Assembly: GCA_949299375.1 (NCBI GenBank)
Contig: CASGAH010000005.1
Coordinates: 1-51,451 of the forward strand
Reading direction: 5' to 3'
Length of the DNA stretch: 51,451 nt
Source of the DNA: an uncultured Eubacteriales bacterium
GTDB taxonomy: Bacteria > Bacillota > Clostridia > Lachnospirales > Lachnospiraceae
In this document: in pieces, positions 26,126 to 35,281 of the stretch
Layout of the letters: each line of letters opens with the position of its first letter
Position numbering within the stretch: the first letter of the stretch is position 1
Notes under the pieces: generated by a model
Told to the model about the DNA's origin: nothing
Seen by the model: the letters and a program-made list of their open reading frames with translations, nothing else
Databases searched by the model: none
Position numbers and translations under genes: made by a program

Positions 26126-26318
26126 GACCTTTTCTCCTGCAAAAACTTCTCCACACGTTCTATCCACTTTTTTCGCTCGCATCTGTATTCTAACATAAAG
26201 TCCCTAAAATGGATAGAAGAAAATTACTTCCCCGATCCGATCTCGCGATTTTCGCATCGCTCGATCATAACTCCTCGCTGTCCGTTGCCCGCCAGATGTC
26301 TGCCCATGCAAGGGACAG

Positions 26319-26355
26319 AAAACAGCTCCAGCTTAGTATTAAGCCAGAGCTGTTT
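26319..26355. terminator. Hairpin terminator behind the P-type ATPase gene
   Basis: AAAACAGCTC (26319-26328) pairs with GAGCTGTTTC (26346-26355), with an inner GCTTA/TAAGC stem. On the minus strand it ends in TTTTCTGTC, about 75 bases after the ATPase stop. Confidence 0.65.
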
Positions 26356-26429
26356 CTTATTGTGATACGCTCGGAGGGCGACCGCCGTGCTTCACGATTG
26401 TTTACATCATGTCGAATCTCTGTGTATAC

Positions 26430-28430
26430 TCAAAGTTTTTTTACAAACAAGGCGCGGATGGCATTGAGAACGGCAATGATCATCACTCCTACGTCAGCGA
26501 ACACGGCAAGCCACATGTTGGCCAATCCGAGTGCTACCAGAATCAGGCACACGAGCTTGATGCCGATTGCGATTACGATGTTCTGATAAACAATTCTCAG
26601 ACATTTGCGGCTAATCTTGATGGCCTTTGATATCTGCATCGGATCATCATCCATGAGGACAATGTCTGCCGCCTCGATGGCAGCGTCCGATCCCATTGCT
26701 CCCATCGCAATGCCGATGTCAGCACGCCGAAGAACCGGTGCATCGTTGATGCCATCCCCTACGAAGGCCAGTTTCGCCCGGGACGGTTTGATCGTTAAAA
26801 GTTCCTCGACTTTTTCAACTTTGTCCGCCGGCAGCAGCTCACTGTAGACATGGTCGAATCCGAGCGCCTGTCCGACATGATCTGCCACTTTTTTGGCATC
26901 TCCGGTGAGCATAACAGTTCTGTGAACACCTGCCGCTTTCAATGCCTCAATCGCCTGTTTGGAGCGGGGTTTGATCACATCCGAGATCACGATATGTCCG
27001 GCATATTCCCCTCCCACTGCCATATGTATGATCGTTCCCACTGCATGGCAGCTGTGATACGGGATTCCAAGATGATCCATCAGCTTATCGTTTCCGGCTG
27101 CAACTTCCATTCCGTCTACCATCGCAATTACGCCATTTCCGCTGATCTCTTGTATGTCTGTCACCCGGCTGCGGTCAATCTCTTTGCCGTGTGCCCGCTG
27201 AAGGCTCTTGCTGATGGGATGGCTGGAAGCGCTCTCCGCCAAGGCAGCATATTCGATCAGCCGTTCTTTTGTGTAGGGGCTGTGATGCACGCCATTGACT
27301 TCAAACACACCCTGCGTCAGCGTTCCTGTCTTGTCAAAGACGACAACTCTTGTCTGGGACAGTGTTTCCAGATAGTTGGAACCCTTCACAAGTACACCCG
27401 CTTTGCTGGCACCGCCGATACCCGCAAAGAAGGACAGGGGGATGGAAATGACAAGTGCACAGGGGCAGCTTGCGACAAGAAACGTCAGCGCGCGGTATAC
27501 CCATGTCTCCCATCCGGCGTCCAGATCCAGAAAAATCACCCGGGCAAGAGGCGGCAGAACCGCAAGCGCCAGTGCGGCATAGCAGACCGCCGGAGTATAA
27601 ATTTTAGCAAAACGGGAAATGAAATCTTCCGATTTCGATTTGCGGGAAGAGGCGTTCTCCACGAGATCCAAAATCTTTGAGACGGTAGATTCGCCAAACT
27701 CCTTTGTCGTCTGAATGTGCAGCAGGCCGGTCATGTTGATGCAGCCGCTGACGATCGAATCTCCCACTGCCACTTCGCGGGGCAGACTCTCGCCGGTCAG
27801 GGCGGCCGTGTTCAGCGTGGAAGCTCCCTCCACCACCGTTCCGTCAATCGGGACTTTTTCACCGGGCTGCACGACAATGATAGAACCAATTCCCACTTCG
27901 TCGGGATCAACCTGCTCCAATTTGCCTTCCACTTCAATGTTGGCGTAATCCGGGCGAATATCCATCAAATCACTGATGTTGCGGCGGCTCTTTCCGACTG
28001 CATAGCTCTGAAACCATTCGCCAACCTGGTAGAACAGCATAACCGCAATGGCCTCCAGATAATCTCCATTCTCATACACCGCCAGGGCAAGCGCGCCAAG
28101 CGTGGCAACTGCCATCAAAAAATTCTCGTCAAACACGCGGCCGTTGCGAATTCCCTTGAACGCTTTGCGCAAAATGTCATATCCGATCACCAGATAGTCC
28201 ACCAGGAAAACCGCCAGCCGTACAAAGCGTCCGGCTGGTCCGAACACATCAAACGCTTCTGCGCCAAGAACCTGCAGTACAAGCAGCAGCGCCGCAGCAG
28301 CCAAAATACGCCACAACATCACCTTTTGCTTTCTGGTCATGCCAGCGGAAGGCCGTAAGCCAATGATCTGGAGAATCACAGCCAAAAGCGCCACCGCAAT
28401 CAGCAAGCCGTTTACGATATACTCCTGCAT
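26430..28430 (-). CDS. P1B-type heavy metal ATPase (zinc/cadmium/cobalt exporter type)
   Basis: 666 residues. The metal-binding membrane motif ASCPCALVIS (CPC), phosphorylation site DKTGTLTQG, HP motif SASSHPIS and GDGINDAPVL are all present. There is no N-terminal HMA domain: the protein starts directly in the first membrane segments. A separate HMA protein is encoded just upstream (28479-28697). CPC with this layout fits CadA/ZntA-type divalent-cation efflux. It is the second gene behind a consensus promoter with a palindromic operator. Confidence 0.93.
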   Translation of the reverse strand: MQEYIVNGLLIAVALLAVILQIIGLRPSAGMTRKQKVMLWRILAAAALLLVLQVLGAEAFDVFGPAGRFVRLAVFLVDYLVIGYDILRKAFKGIRNGRVFDENFLMAVATLGALALAVYENGDYLEAIAVMLFYQVGEWFQSYAVGKSRRNISDLMDIRPDYANIEVEGKLEQVDPDEVGIGSIIVVQPGEKVPIDGTVVEGASTLNTAALTGESLPREVAVGDSIVSGCINMTGLLHIQTTKEFGESTVSKILDLVENASSRKSKSEDFISRFAKIYTPAVCYAALALAVLPPLARVIFLDLDAGWETWVYRALTFLVASCPCALVISIPLSFFAGIGGASKAGVLVKGSNYLETLSQTRVVVFDKTGTLTQGVFEVNGVHHSPYTKERLIEYAALAESASSHPISKSLQRAHGKEIDRSRVTDIQEISGNGVIAMVDGMEVAAGNDKLMDHLGIPYHSCHAVGTIIHMAVGGEYAGHIVISDVIKPRSKQAIEALKAAGVHRTVMLTGDAKKVADHVGQALGFDHVYSELLPADKVEKVEELLTIKPSRAKLAFVGDGINDAPVLRRADIGIAMGAMGSDAAIEAADIVLMDDDPMQISKAIKISRKCLRIVYQNIVIAIGIKLVCLILVALGLANMWLAVFADVGVMIIAVLNAIRALFVKKL

Positions 28431-28478
28431 TTCAATAACCTCTCTTTGCTTCGTTCTGCCTTTCCCGTCAGACTCCTC

Positions 28479-28697
28479 TTACAGGAAAATTTCACAGTCA
28501 GGCTCCACCTTCTTGCAGGCTTTGCGCACATTTTGCATTACTTTCTTCGGATCCTGTCCCTCTTCGAATTCCACATTCATCTTAAGGGTCATGAAATTCA
28601 CCGTCGCACCTGCCACACCCGAAACTTTGCGGGCGGCATCTTCCATCAGGTTGGCGCAGATGGCACAGTCTACATCGATTTTGTACGTTTTCTTCAT
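28479..28697 (-). CDS. Stand-alone heavy metal-associated (HMA) domain protein
   Basis: 72 residues from ATG 28697 (GGAG ribosome site). A single ferredoxin-like HMA domain with metal site VDCAICANLME (C-x-x-C), and a final Cys near the C-terminus (EPDCEIFL). It probably delivers metal to, or regulates, the adjacent ATPase, which lacks its own HMA domain. Replacement of the usual GMTC by VDCAIC is notable. Confidence 0.85.
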   Translation of the reverse strand: MKKTYKIDVDCAICANLMEDAARKVSGVAGATVNFMTLKMNVEFEEGQDPKKVMQNVRKACKKVEPDCEIFL

Positions 28698-28731
28698 TTC
28701 GAAAATCTCCTCTCTCTTCTTTTTCAAACGA

Positions 28732-28747
28732 TTAAACAATTGTTTAA
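28732..28747. promoter_or_regulatory. Palindromic operator TTAAACAATTGTTTAA
   Basis: A perfect 16-bp palindrome starts about 4 bases after the predicted transcription start of the metal ATPase operon. Such AT-rich palindromes after strong promoters are typical of ArsR/SmtB-type metal repressors. No repressor gene is in the window. Confidence 0.6.
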
Positions 28748-28757
28748 CTGTACTGTC

Positions 28758-28786
28758 ATTATATGCGAAAAGTCCGCTCCTGTCAA
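28758..28786 (-). promoter_or_regulatory. Consensus promoter of the HMA-ATPase operon
   Basis: Perfect TTGACA (28786-28781), 17 bases, perfect TATAAT (28763-28758) on the minus strand. Predicted start near 28751. Confidence 0.85.
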
Positions 28787-28890
28787 TACCTTAAAATAAA
28801 TTTTTGCCGTTTTTCAATCAAGCCTTTGTCTGTGCAGGCAAGCTTCCCCCTAAAAAGATCCGCTTGACTCGCTTATCGATCGGATCGATC

Positions 28891-28923
28891 AAAAAAAGAC
28901 ACCCAGCACAGGCCGAGTGTCTC
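28891..28923 (-). terminator. Terminator behind the DUF3737 gene
   Basis: On the minus strand GAGACACTCGG... pairs with ...CTGGGTGTCT, followed by seven T. Serves the three-gene run 30740-29002. Confidence 0.8.
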
Positions 28924-29001
28924 TTCCTCAAATAGGCATCTATTCGCACGCTTTTCAAATACTTCTGTCCTTACAGACACCAAAATTCGTTCCGGCATTC
29001 G

Positions 29002-29868
29002 TCAGGCGCAGGCGCAGATATTGGTTTTCTGTTTTGAAGTCTTCACCGTTCCGGTTCCTTCTTCGATGTCCCGAATGACTTCCCCTACGCATGGTACCGT
29101 AATGCAGCTTCCGGCCAGCGGGTTTTTGATGCTCACCACCGGTGTTGTGATGGTCGCTTCTACCTCGCTGCGCTCAAAGGCCAGATCGCAGCCCTCCATC
29201 TCGCAGTTGATCAGTTTCAGGCCTTTGCAGTAACACAACGGCTGTGTGCCGATGATCCTGCAGTTTTCAAAGGTGACATTCTCGCAGTACCAGGCGAGAT
29301 ACTCCCCTTTTACTACGCTGTTGCGGACGGTGATGTTTTTTCCGTGCCAGAAGGCATCTTTCGTGTCGAACGTGCAATTTTCAAACAGAGCATTCTCAAT
29401 ATACTGGAATGAATATTTTCCTTTCATGCGCACATTGATAAAGTGAAGGTTTGTGGATCGCATCATAAAATATTCACTTTCGACGTCGCAATCTTTCATT
29501 TCAATTCCCCGGACAGACCAGCCAAACTCCGGAGAAACAACATCACAGCCCTGCATCCTTACTTCTGCGCATTCCCGCAGCGCTTTGATGCCGTGGAGTT
29601 TTGTATTTTCGATGTTGATCTGCTCAGAATACCACAGCGCTGCCCGGCACTTCTCGGTCAGCTCCGAGTTTCGGATGGTAAGGCCATGGTCGTGCCAGAA
29701 CGGATATCGAAGGTTGAAAAAGGTGTCCTCCACCCGCACATTTTTGCACTCCTTAAATGCGCTCTCGCCGTCGGCAGGGCCATCAAAGGAACAGTTTTTT
29801 ACCAAAATACAATTCTCGCCGTAAAGGGCGCGTTCTGCGTCAAATGTCTGATTCTGAATGATTCTCAT
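29002..29868 (-). CDS. DUF3737 family protein (right-handed beta-helix)
   Basis: 288 residues from ATG 29868 (AAGGAG 8 bases upstream). The sequence is a row of 20-25-residue repeats with the pattern (V/I)-x-(V/I/F)-x-(N/D)-(C/S) (KNVRVEDTFF, ENVTFENCRIIG, KGLKLINCEMEG), as in parallel beta-helix proteins. It belongs to DUF3737, whose function is unknown. It is rich in Cys and ends TNICACA. No signal peptide. Third gene after a lipoprotein and a small helical protein. Confidence 0.85.
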   Translation of the reverse strand: MRIIQNQTFDAERALYGENCILVKNCSFDGPADGESAFKECKNVRVEDTFFNLRYPFWHDHGLTIRNSELTEKCRAALWYSEQINIENTKLHGIKALRECAEVRMQGCDVVSPEFGWSVRGIEMKDCDVESEYFMMRSTNLHFINVRMKGKYSFQYIENALFENCTFDTKDAFWHGKNITVRNSVVKGEYLAWYCENVTFENCRIIGTQPLCYCKGLKLINCEMEGCDLAFERSEVEATITTPVVSIKNPLAGSCITVPCVGEVIRDIEEGTGTVKTSKQKTNICACA

Positions 29869-29898
29869 AAGAAATTCTCCTTCTATCATCAATTTTTG

Positions 29899-30153
29899 TT
29901 ATTTTCTCTGCATCTGATAGAGCAGATAGTCGAGACAATCAATCCGCTTTTCCTCCCGATGCAATTCCTCCAGCAAATGCCTGCGGTGTGTAAAGAGAAG
30001 CTTTAACTGCTGCTCTTTGTCGTCATCCCCATCCAGCGCGATGAATTTCTCCACAATCTCATCGCTGCATCCCGCATCTTTTAGGTTTTGCAGTACCGAA
30101 TACGCATACGGATTTTCAAAGACATCCATTTTCTTTGTTTTTCTGCTTTTCAT
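29899..30153 (-). CDS. Small helical protein of unknown function
   Basis: 84 residues from ATG 30153, whose GGAG site lies in the end of the upstream gene; a GTG at 30159 is also possible. The C-terminal half LLFTHRRHLLEELHREEKRIDCLDYLLYQM is a long helix, likely a coiled coil. I do not recognise a characterised family. It lies between the cyclophilin-like lipoprotein (3-base spacing) and DUF3737 (30 bp), so the three are co-expressed. Confidence 0.7.
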   Translation of the reverse strand: MKSRKTKKMDVFENPYAYSVLQNLKDAGCSDEIVEKFIALDGDDDKEQQLKLLFTHRRHLLEELHREEKRIDCLDYLLYQMQRK

Positions 30154-30155
30154 AC

Positions 30156-30740
30156 TCACTCTCCGGCGCTGATCACCGCGATCTGATTTCCCCTTCCTTC
30201 CAGAACCGGGTTGTTGACAACTGCATGGATGAATTCTTCCGTCGCGTCAAATGTGCCGATCCGCGTGTACGCCTCGTTGATCTCGGCATCCGCATAATAC
30301 AGCACGATCCGATTCGGGTCGGAATAGAAGACATCTCCCGCATGCGCCTGCGTCACCGTCACACTGTTATCCGGAATGTCATAGCGGCTTGGAATGTCGT
30401 AGTATTCCATGACATCCGACTCATCGTAGCTGTAGATGGGCAGATTCCAGGATGTCGTTCCCACATAGCGGGCAATCGCCGCTGCTGTGCTGTTGTCCTC
30501 CAGATGCATGACAAACGGTTCCCCGCCGTTTCCGAAGCGGACGATGAGATGTCTTGTATCGGTTCCCGAATTTCCGTCTTCCGACACAGCTTTGCTGCTC
30601 GGCGCAGCAAAAGATTCCGAAACGGCTGCATTTGTTTCCCCAGGATTTGATTCCTCCGTCCCGGAAGATCTTCCGCATCCAATCGTCGTCATACAGAGTG
30701 CCAAAACCAATCCCACAAATATCAAAAATGTTTTTTTCAT
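30156..30740 (-). CDS. Cyclophilin-like-fold lipoprotein
   Basis: 194 residues from ATG 30740 (AGGAG upstream). The lipoprotein signal sequence KKTFLIFVGLVLALCMTTIGC gives Cys22 or an earlier Cys as lipid site. A Ser/Glu-rich linker follows to about residue 65, then a cyclophilin-like fold (FVMHLEDNSTAAAIA..., NSVTVTQAHAGDVFYSDPNRIVLYY, YTRIGTF). This fold occurs in gut Firmicutes without proven isomerase activity. First gene of the operon with the small helical protein and DUF3737. Confidence 0.8.
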   Translation of the reverse strand: MKKTFLIFVGLVLALCMTTIGCGRSSGTEESNPGETNAAVSESFAAPSSKAVSEDGNSGTDTRHLIVRFGNGGEPFVMHLEDNSTAAAIARYVGTTSWNLPIYSYDESDVMEYYDIPSRYDIPDNSVTVTQAHAGDVFYSDPNRIVLYYADAEINEAYTRIGTFDATEEFIHAVVNNPVLEGRGNQIAVISAGE

Positions 30741-30852
30741 AACACAAACTCCTATTGTTATACTACTTTTCAGTCCACGATAGAAATGGAGCCTGTTTGT
30801 TCCTATAAAACTCCATTTTTTCACCTCTTTCCTCCGGATCGTTTTTCGGTTT

Positions 30853-31013
30853 CTAGTACAGTGAAAAATAAACGAGTCGCTATATCACGCAGAATGATTT
30901 CTTATGCAAGGCGGAGGAATGAGGCGTAGCGGTGGCTACGTCGATTGACGACAACGCAGCAATGAAAAATCAGGCAAGTGATATGACTGATTATTTATTA
31001 TTCACTGTACTAG
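30853..31013. repeat. MITE-like palindromic element
   Basis: About 160 bp bounded by inverted ends CTAGTACAGTGAA-AATAAA (left) and the complement of TTATTATTCACTGTACTAG (right). The interior can also fold back (GATTT...GGCGTAGC-GGTG-GCTACGTC...AAATC). There is no open frame of interest. It sits 33 bp after the stop of the decayed ABC permease. Internal blocks such as GGCGGAGGAATGAGGCG remind me of a repeat scattered in Lachnospiraceae genomes; copy number cannot be judged here. Confidence 0.65.
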
Positions 31014-31046
31014 TATACTACTTCCGGAAAAAAAGATCAAATACTT

Positions 31047-32068
31047 CTATTTCAAGGGAATCACTGCTCCTCTGCAAGAGAATCCAAAGACGAATTCTGA
31101 ATTGCTCTGCTGGAAAGGAAAGCGAACAGGAAAAAACAGTGCCGTCACCACCAATCCGGGAAGGAGAACAGTTCCGATCCCTGGATGCGAGGCGAAATTC
31201 CCAATCCCCTCCATCCGCATCAGCACCGCTGTCAGCGGGTCGGTGGCAAAGGCGCTGAGAATGGTTCCCAAAATGCTGCCAAGCAAAGCGACCAGCCCGA
31301 ACCGCAGCGCAAAGCAGCGGCGCAGTCTCCCGGAAGAAAACCCGATGACGCGATAGATGGTCAAATCTCTTTTCTCTGCCCGCAGAAGTTTTCCCGCAGT
31401 GAGCAGCGTTGCCACAAGCACAAATAAGATCACCATACTATATAGAAAAACCATCAGCAGCCTCATGGCGGAAAGGATGCCGGAAAGGCCCGGCCACCTG
31501 TTTTCATGGAAGTACACATCCCCGCCGTAAGTATCTGAGAGCACCTGCATGATCTGCGGCTGGAGGGAAGGGTCGGCCAGAAAATAATGGCTGCACCACA
31601 TATTGGACGTCTCCCGGCCAATGCGCGCATATCCCTCCCGGCTCAGACCTATATTCATCCCCATATCGTTGGCGCACTGATAGATCCCGCTGATCACATA
31701 CGCTCCGCTGCCAAGCGTACCTGCCACAGTGACCGTATCCCCAATGGAAACGTCAAGATCTTCCGCAACAAATTCTGTCAGCACAATCTCCTCCGCCGTC
31801 CGGCATGTCTGGCCGGACAGCAAGTGGAACCGCTCCGGCTCTGTAATCACATTGGCAGTCAAATCCACGCCCTCAACCGACACGCTGGGCATGGCAAGAT
31901 CGTAGCAGTCTGTGATGGCAGTATAACGCTCGATCGTCGCCTCCACTTCTTCCAGAGACGTCTCTCCCATGGGCTGAGCGGCAATGTGCAGATCTGCGGG
32001 GTGAAACGCATCCATAAGGCCCTCCCGTTTGGCCCCAGCCAGTCGTTCACCCGGCCAATCAAAGAGGC
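31047..32068 (-). pseudogene. Fragment of a FtsX/MacB-type ABC permease
   Basis: The readable frame has a MacB periplasmic-core-like part (ADLHIAAQPMGETSLEEV...IGDTVTVAGTLGSGAYVISG) and one FtsX block with about four membrane segments (MVILFVLVATLLTAGKLLRAEKRDLTIYRVIGFSS). The N-terminal membrane anchor is missing: the frame emerges at about 32065 directly from ATPase sequence. Near the 3' end a T6 run (about 31130-31136) appears to hold one T too many. Removing it gives the more natural end FLFAFLSSRAIQ... with a stop at 31063-31061. Not a functional permease as it stands. Confidence 0.75.
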
Positions 32069-32639
32069 AAAAAATGTAAGCAGATCAAGTATTTCTTCGC
32101 TGTTTTTTCGGTTCAGCGCCCCGGTCGGTTCGTCCGCGAAAAGCAGCTCCGGCCGGTTGATGATGGCTCTCGCCATGGCCGTCCGCTGGGCCTCACCGCC
32201 GGAGACCCGGGAAGGAAGACGGTCCTTCGCCGAATCCACATGCATTCTGGAGAGCAGTGCCAGCGTCCGCTCCCGGACTTCTTTTGAGGACTGTCTCGCA
32301 TCCAAAAAGCCTGCCACCGCCACATTTTCAAACAAGGTCAGATTGCTCACCAGATGCGTCTTCTGAAACACAAAGCCAAATTCGTTCGCCCGCAAAGCTG
32401 CCATTTTCTTTTTCGGAGAGCGAGCCAAGATCCCGATCTTTATAAAAGACATGTCCGGAATCTACCGGTTCCATTCCGCTTAACGCATAGAGCAGGGTAG
32501 ATTTTCCCGCCCCGGAGGGACCCATCACAACGGTGAAATCTCGTCCATAAATTTCTGTGCTGATGTTTTGCAATACCGGCTCCGGTGCGCCGGGATACGT
32601 TTTCGTAATCTCTTTTGCTGCAAGAATTTTCTCTTTCAT
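32066..32639 (-). pseudogene. Frameshifted and truncated ABC transporter ATPase
   Basis: Starts at ATG 32639 (MKEKILAAKEITKTYPG). Walker A GPSGAGKSTLLYALSG and, in another frame, signature SRVSGGEAQRTAMARA and Walker B LLFADEPTGALN. The frames part at 32404-32407: GAAAAAGAAAATGG with one A fewer would restore LSEKEMAALRANEFGF. After NSEEILDLLT the ATPase sequence stops and permease-derived sequence begins, so the last 50-odd residues are lost. The first codons overlap the end of the adenylating-enzyme gene, showing it was once part of that operon. Confidence 0.8.
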
Positions 32640-34003
32640 ACTGCCTTCTCCAACTCCAGTTTTTCATACGGCACGATCAGCTGCTTTTTCCCGGTTCTAT
32701 GGCTGGGCAGGATCGTGTCGACAAACCGCACGCAAAACTGCACGTACTCCAGCTGCTTTTCCCTCAAAATCGCTTCCATCTGGCGAAGCATCTGTGTCTT
32801 GATTTCCGCCGTCCGCGCATTCGGCGCCGTTTCCGCCAGCATTTCAAAGGCATCCGGCGCAGTCTGCCGGAACTGATAGTCTAGCAAGCCCTCTATGCAA
32901 AATCCTTCCACAGCCAATGGATGGAGAAAATCCCGATGTCCCATCCCATCCTCAAACCACAGAAGGTCCTCGCTGCGCCCGAGCAGAATCTCCGCGCGGG
33001 TAAAGGGACTTCCCTCCATCGTTTTTTTGAGCCGCAGATGGTCAGAAATTCGGCAGCGGATCAGCGGCTGGGCAAAATTATACAGACACGTCAGATACAT
33101 CGCGCCATCTTCCACTTCGATTACGTTCAAATCGTCAAACAGCAGCATCCCATCCTCCGTACCGGTCTCCACGCCCAGCGCCAGCGATTCGCTTGCTCCG
33201 TAAATGTTGAGGAGAGGGCATTGAAACGTCTGTTCCAGAAAGAAGCGGAGTCCGCTGCTTAGGGGTTCCCCGCAGGAGATCACTCGCTTGATCTTCACCT
33301 GGACTTGACCTTCCTCCACCAGTTCCGCCAAAATCTTGATCGCAGATGGATATCCGATGATGATATTGGGCTTAAAACGATGGACATTTCTGACCCAATC
33401 CTCCAGGGGTGTTTTAATGTCCAGATACATCTGCCGGGCCCCCACACCATCAATGCCGTCCCCCACCGCCATGGCTCCGCCATAACGCCCGTCTGTGGCC
33501 GCGATGTACAAAATGCGGGGTCTTCCGGCCAAAAGTTTTAGAATCTGCGCCATCGGCATCCTCCACAAGGCTCCCCGGATGATCCCGAGCAGCATCGTGT
33601 GCCAGGCATCCTCATCATACAGAAAATATGCCGGTTTTCCTGTACTGCCGGAAGAGTGAATCACATGGTATTTTCCCTGATACGGCGTGCGGTCCGCCGC
33701 AGTTTCCGCGTCAAATCTTCGCAAATCTTCCTGACACAAATCCGATACAGTGATGATCTCGTCAAAGTGCTCCATCAAATCCGTTTTGTCCATTACGGGA
33801 AACGCAGAAAGCGGCAGACAGTCCAGCTGCTCCTTTGTAATACCGGCACGTTCAAAGGCATTCCGATAAAAGGGAGAGTATTCCCAGACAAAATGAAGCA
33901 ATGTCCGAAGTTTCTCATTTTGCAGCTTCTTCATCTGTGTCTCTGTCAAACGGGTGTTTTTTTGAAGGATGGACAGATCCTTCAGGATTTTGAAAACATT
34001 CAA
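32636..34003 (-). CDS. PaaK/CapK-like adenylate-forming enzyme
   Basis: 455 residues of the phenylacetate-CoA ligase-like AMP-binding superfamily. The ATP/AMP P-loop is VIHSSGSTGKPAYFLY (about 113-128), then NIIIGYPSAIKILAEL (about 215), NIYGASESLALGVE (about 270) and LGRSEDLLWF (about 345). Family members activate carboxylates for thioester or amide formation. The substrate is unknown. It lies between a secreted amide hydrolase (18 bp upstream) and a decayed ABC ATPase (4-base overlap), and may belong to an amide-forming/export module. Confidence 0.82.
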   Translation of the reverse strand: MNVFKILKDLSILQKNTRLTETQMKKLQNEKLRTLLHFVWEYSPFYRNAFERAGITKEQLDCLPLSAFPVMDKTDLMEHFDEIITVSDLCQEDLRRFDAETAADRTPYQGKYHVIHSSGSTGKPAYFLYDEDAWHTMLLGIIRGALWRMPMAQILKLLAGRPRILYIAATDGRYGGAMAVGDGIDGVGARQMYLDIKTPLEDWVRNVHRFKPNIIIGYPSAIKILAELVEEGQVQVKIKRVISCGEPLSSGLRFFLEQTFQCPLLNIYGASESLALGVETGTEDGMLLFDDLNVIEVEDGAMYLTCLYNFAQPLIRCRISDHLRLKKTMEGSPFTRAEILLGRSEDLLWFEDGMGHRDFLHPLAVEGFCIEGLLDYQFRQTAPDAFEMLAETAPNARTAEIKTQMLRQMEAILREKQLEYVQFCVRFVDTILPSHRTGKKQLIVPYEKLELEKAV

Positions 34004-34021
34004 GTCTGCATCTCCTTTCTG

Positions 34022-35104
34022 TCAGTCTCCCAACCGGAAGGTGTAGTTTTTCCTATAATTCTCCCGGTGGTAATACTGGGCCTCCCCGGTGGTGAGGTTC
34101 ATGACAATACTCCACTCGGTGTATTCAAATTCTCCGAAATTGTCCTTGCTGACGCGGTCCAGCGCATCCCGAACGTCCTGCATCTCCATCTGAGGCGTCT
34201 CTTCCAGCAGATTCATCAAAATCTCATAGCGTTCCTGAGACTGCTGTGTTCCGATCCCCTTCTTTTCTCCTTCTGCGAGATAGAAATTCGTGACCACAGG
34301 CGTTTCTGTGACGATCCTTTCGTTGTCTACATACTCCACCACCACGCTGCGGCCTGTGGAATCGGCGATGGCAAAGTGAATCATCATACCCATAGAGCCG
34401 TGAAGATCATACTCCCCAAGCAGCTCTAGCGCCTCCTCCACGCTCCCGGCCTGGTCCAGGAGAAGCCGAATGGCGGTGGTCGTCGTCAAACCCGGCTTGC
34501 CCGTATTCTGATCGATGACAGCGCTGTCCTGAATCATATTGACAGACACTGCCAGTCCCGCCTCATTCATCCCATCCAAAGGGGCATACAGCGCAGCCAG
34601 CGTTTTGACTGCATCGAAGTTCAAAGCCATCCCCGCCATACCGCCTGCGTTTTGGGTGATAAAATCCATGTTGACCGTAGAAATCGAAGCGTATCCATTT
34701 TCCGGGTGGGCTTCCACGACCATGGCCTCACAATCTTGCCAGTCAAAATTTCGTCCAAACAGAAACGCTCCGCCCGGACTCTGCACGGCGATGGTGCTGC
34801 ATCCGAAAACGCCGCCAATGAGATCACCCATATCCAGTCCAGGAAGCACCTCCCTGGCCAGAAAGCGGATCACCTCCGCGTCTGAGGATGCCCCTCCCTG
34901 CTCCAAAAAACGGTCAAATCCAAAGTCCCCATCGAAGCGAACCGTAGATAACCCGTCCTCAAGCGCCGTAATCTCCGAAGAGGGCTTCACAAGTTCAGAG
35001 CCCTCCCTCTCATCCTCCTGGCGTTCTGCACGCAAACCACATCCGGTCGCCATCGCTGCGGCAAACATAAGCAGTGTCGCACATAAAATCCAGCGGGCTC
35101 GCAT
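34022..35104 (-). CDS. Secreted lipoprotein of the linear amide C-N hydrolase (choloylglycine hydrolase-like) family
   Basis: About 360 residues (start ATG 35104 MRARWILCA or 35119). The lipobox FAAAMATGC anchors it outside. The Ntn-hydrolase core begins at GCSTIAVQSPGGAFLFGRNFDW: the Cys in GCST is the expected nucleophile and GRNFDW the conserved block. Later GLAVSVNM, TTTTAIRLLLDQA and EWSIVMNL follow the C59/C45 pattern. Relatives cleave bile-salt, penicillin V, N-acyl-homoserine lactone or ceramide-type amides. Here an N-terminal extension, not autocatalytic exposure of Cys2, precedes the nucleophile, so processing may be needed. A divergent LysR gene adjoins it. Confidence 0.82.
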   Translation of the reverse strand: MRARWILCATLLMFAAAMATGCGLRAERQEDEREGSELVKPSSEITALEDGLSTVRFDGDFGFDRFLEQGGASSDAEVIRFLAREVLPGLDMGDLIGGVFGCSTIAVQSPGGAFLFGRNFDWQDCEAMVVEAHPENGYASISTVNMDFITQNAGGMAGMALNFDAVKTLAALYAPLDGMNEAGLAVSVNMIQDSAVIDQNTGKPGLTTTTAIRLLLDQAGSVEEALELLGEYDLHGSMGMMIHFAIADSTGRSVVVEYVDNERIVTETPVVTNFYLAEGEKKGIGTQQSQERYEILMNLLEETPQMEMQDVRDALDRVSKDNFGEFEYTEWSIVMNLTTGEAQYYHRENYRKNYTFRLGD

Positions 35105-35153
35105 CTGTTTCTCACCCATTTGAAACTCCTCCTGTTCGTTCTGTTACACTATC

Positions 35154-35182
35154 ATTATACGAGATTGCCAATGATATATCAA
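35154..35182 (-). promoter_or_regulatory. Promoter of the amide hydrolase operon
   Basis: TTGATA (35182-35177), 17 bases, TATAAT (35159-35154) on the minus strand, in the gap shared with the LysR gene. Confidence 0.7.
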
Positions 35183-35209
35183 ATACCAATTATTTATGAC
35201 TTTCTATCA

Positions 35210-35238
35210 TTGACACTGATAAAATTTGAAGATATACT
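35210..35238 (+). promoter_or_regulatory. Promoter of the LysR-type regulator gene
   Basis: TTGACA (35210-35215), 17 bases, TATACT (35233-35238). It diverges from the hydrolase promoter, the classic LysR arrangement. Short inverted segments such as ATTGCCAATGAT lie between the two. Confidence 0.7.
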
Positions 35239-35281
35239 AGATTTCAAGAGAAAACAACACGAACGGAGGAACGCGCATTCT

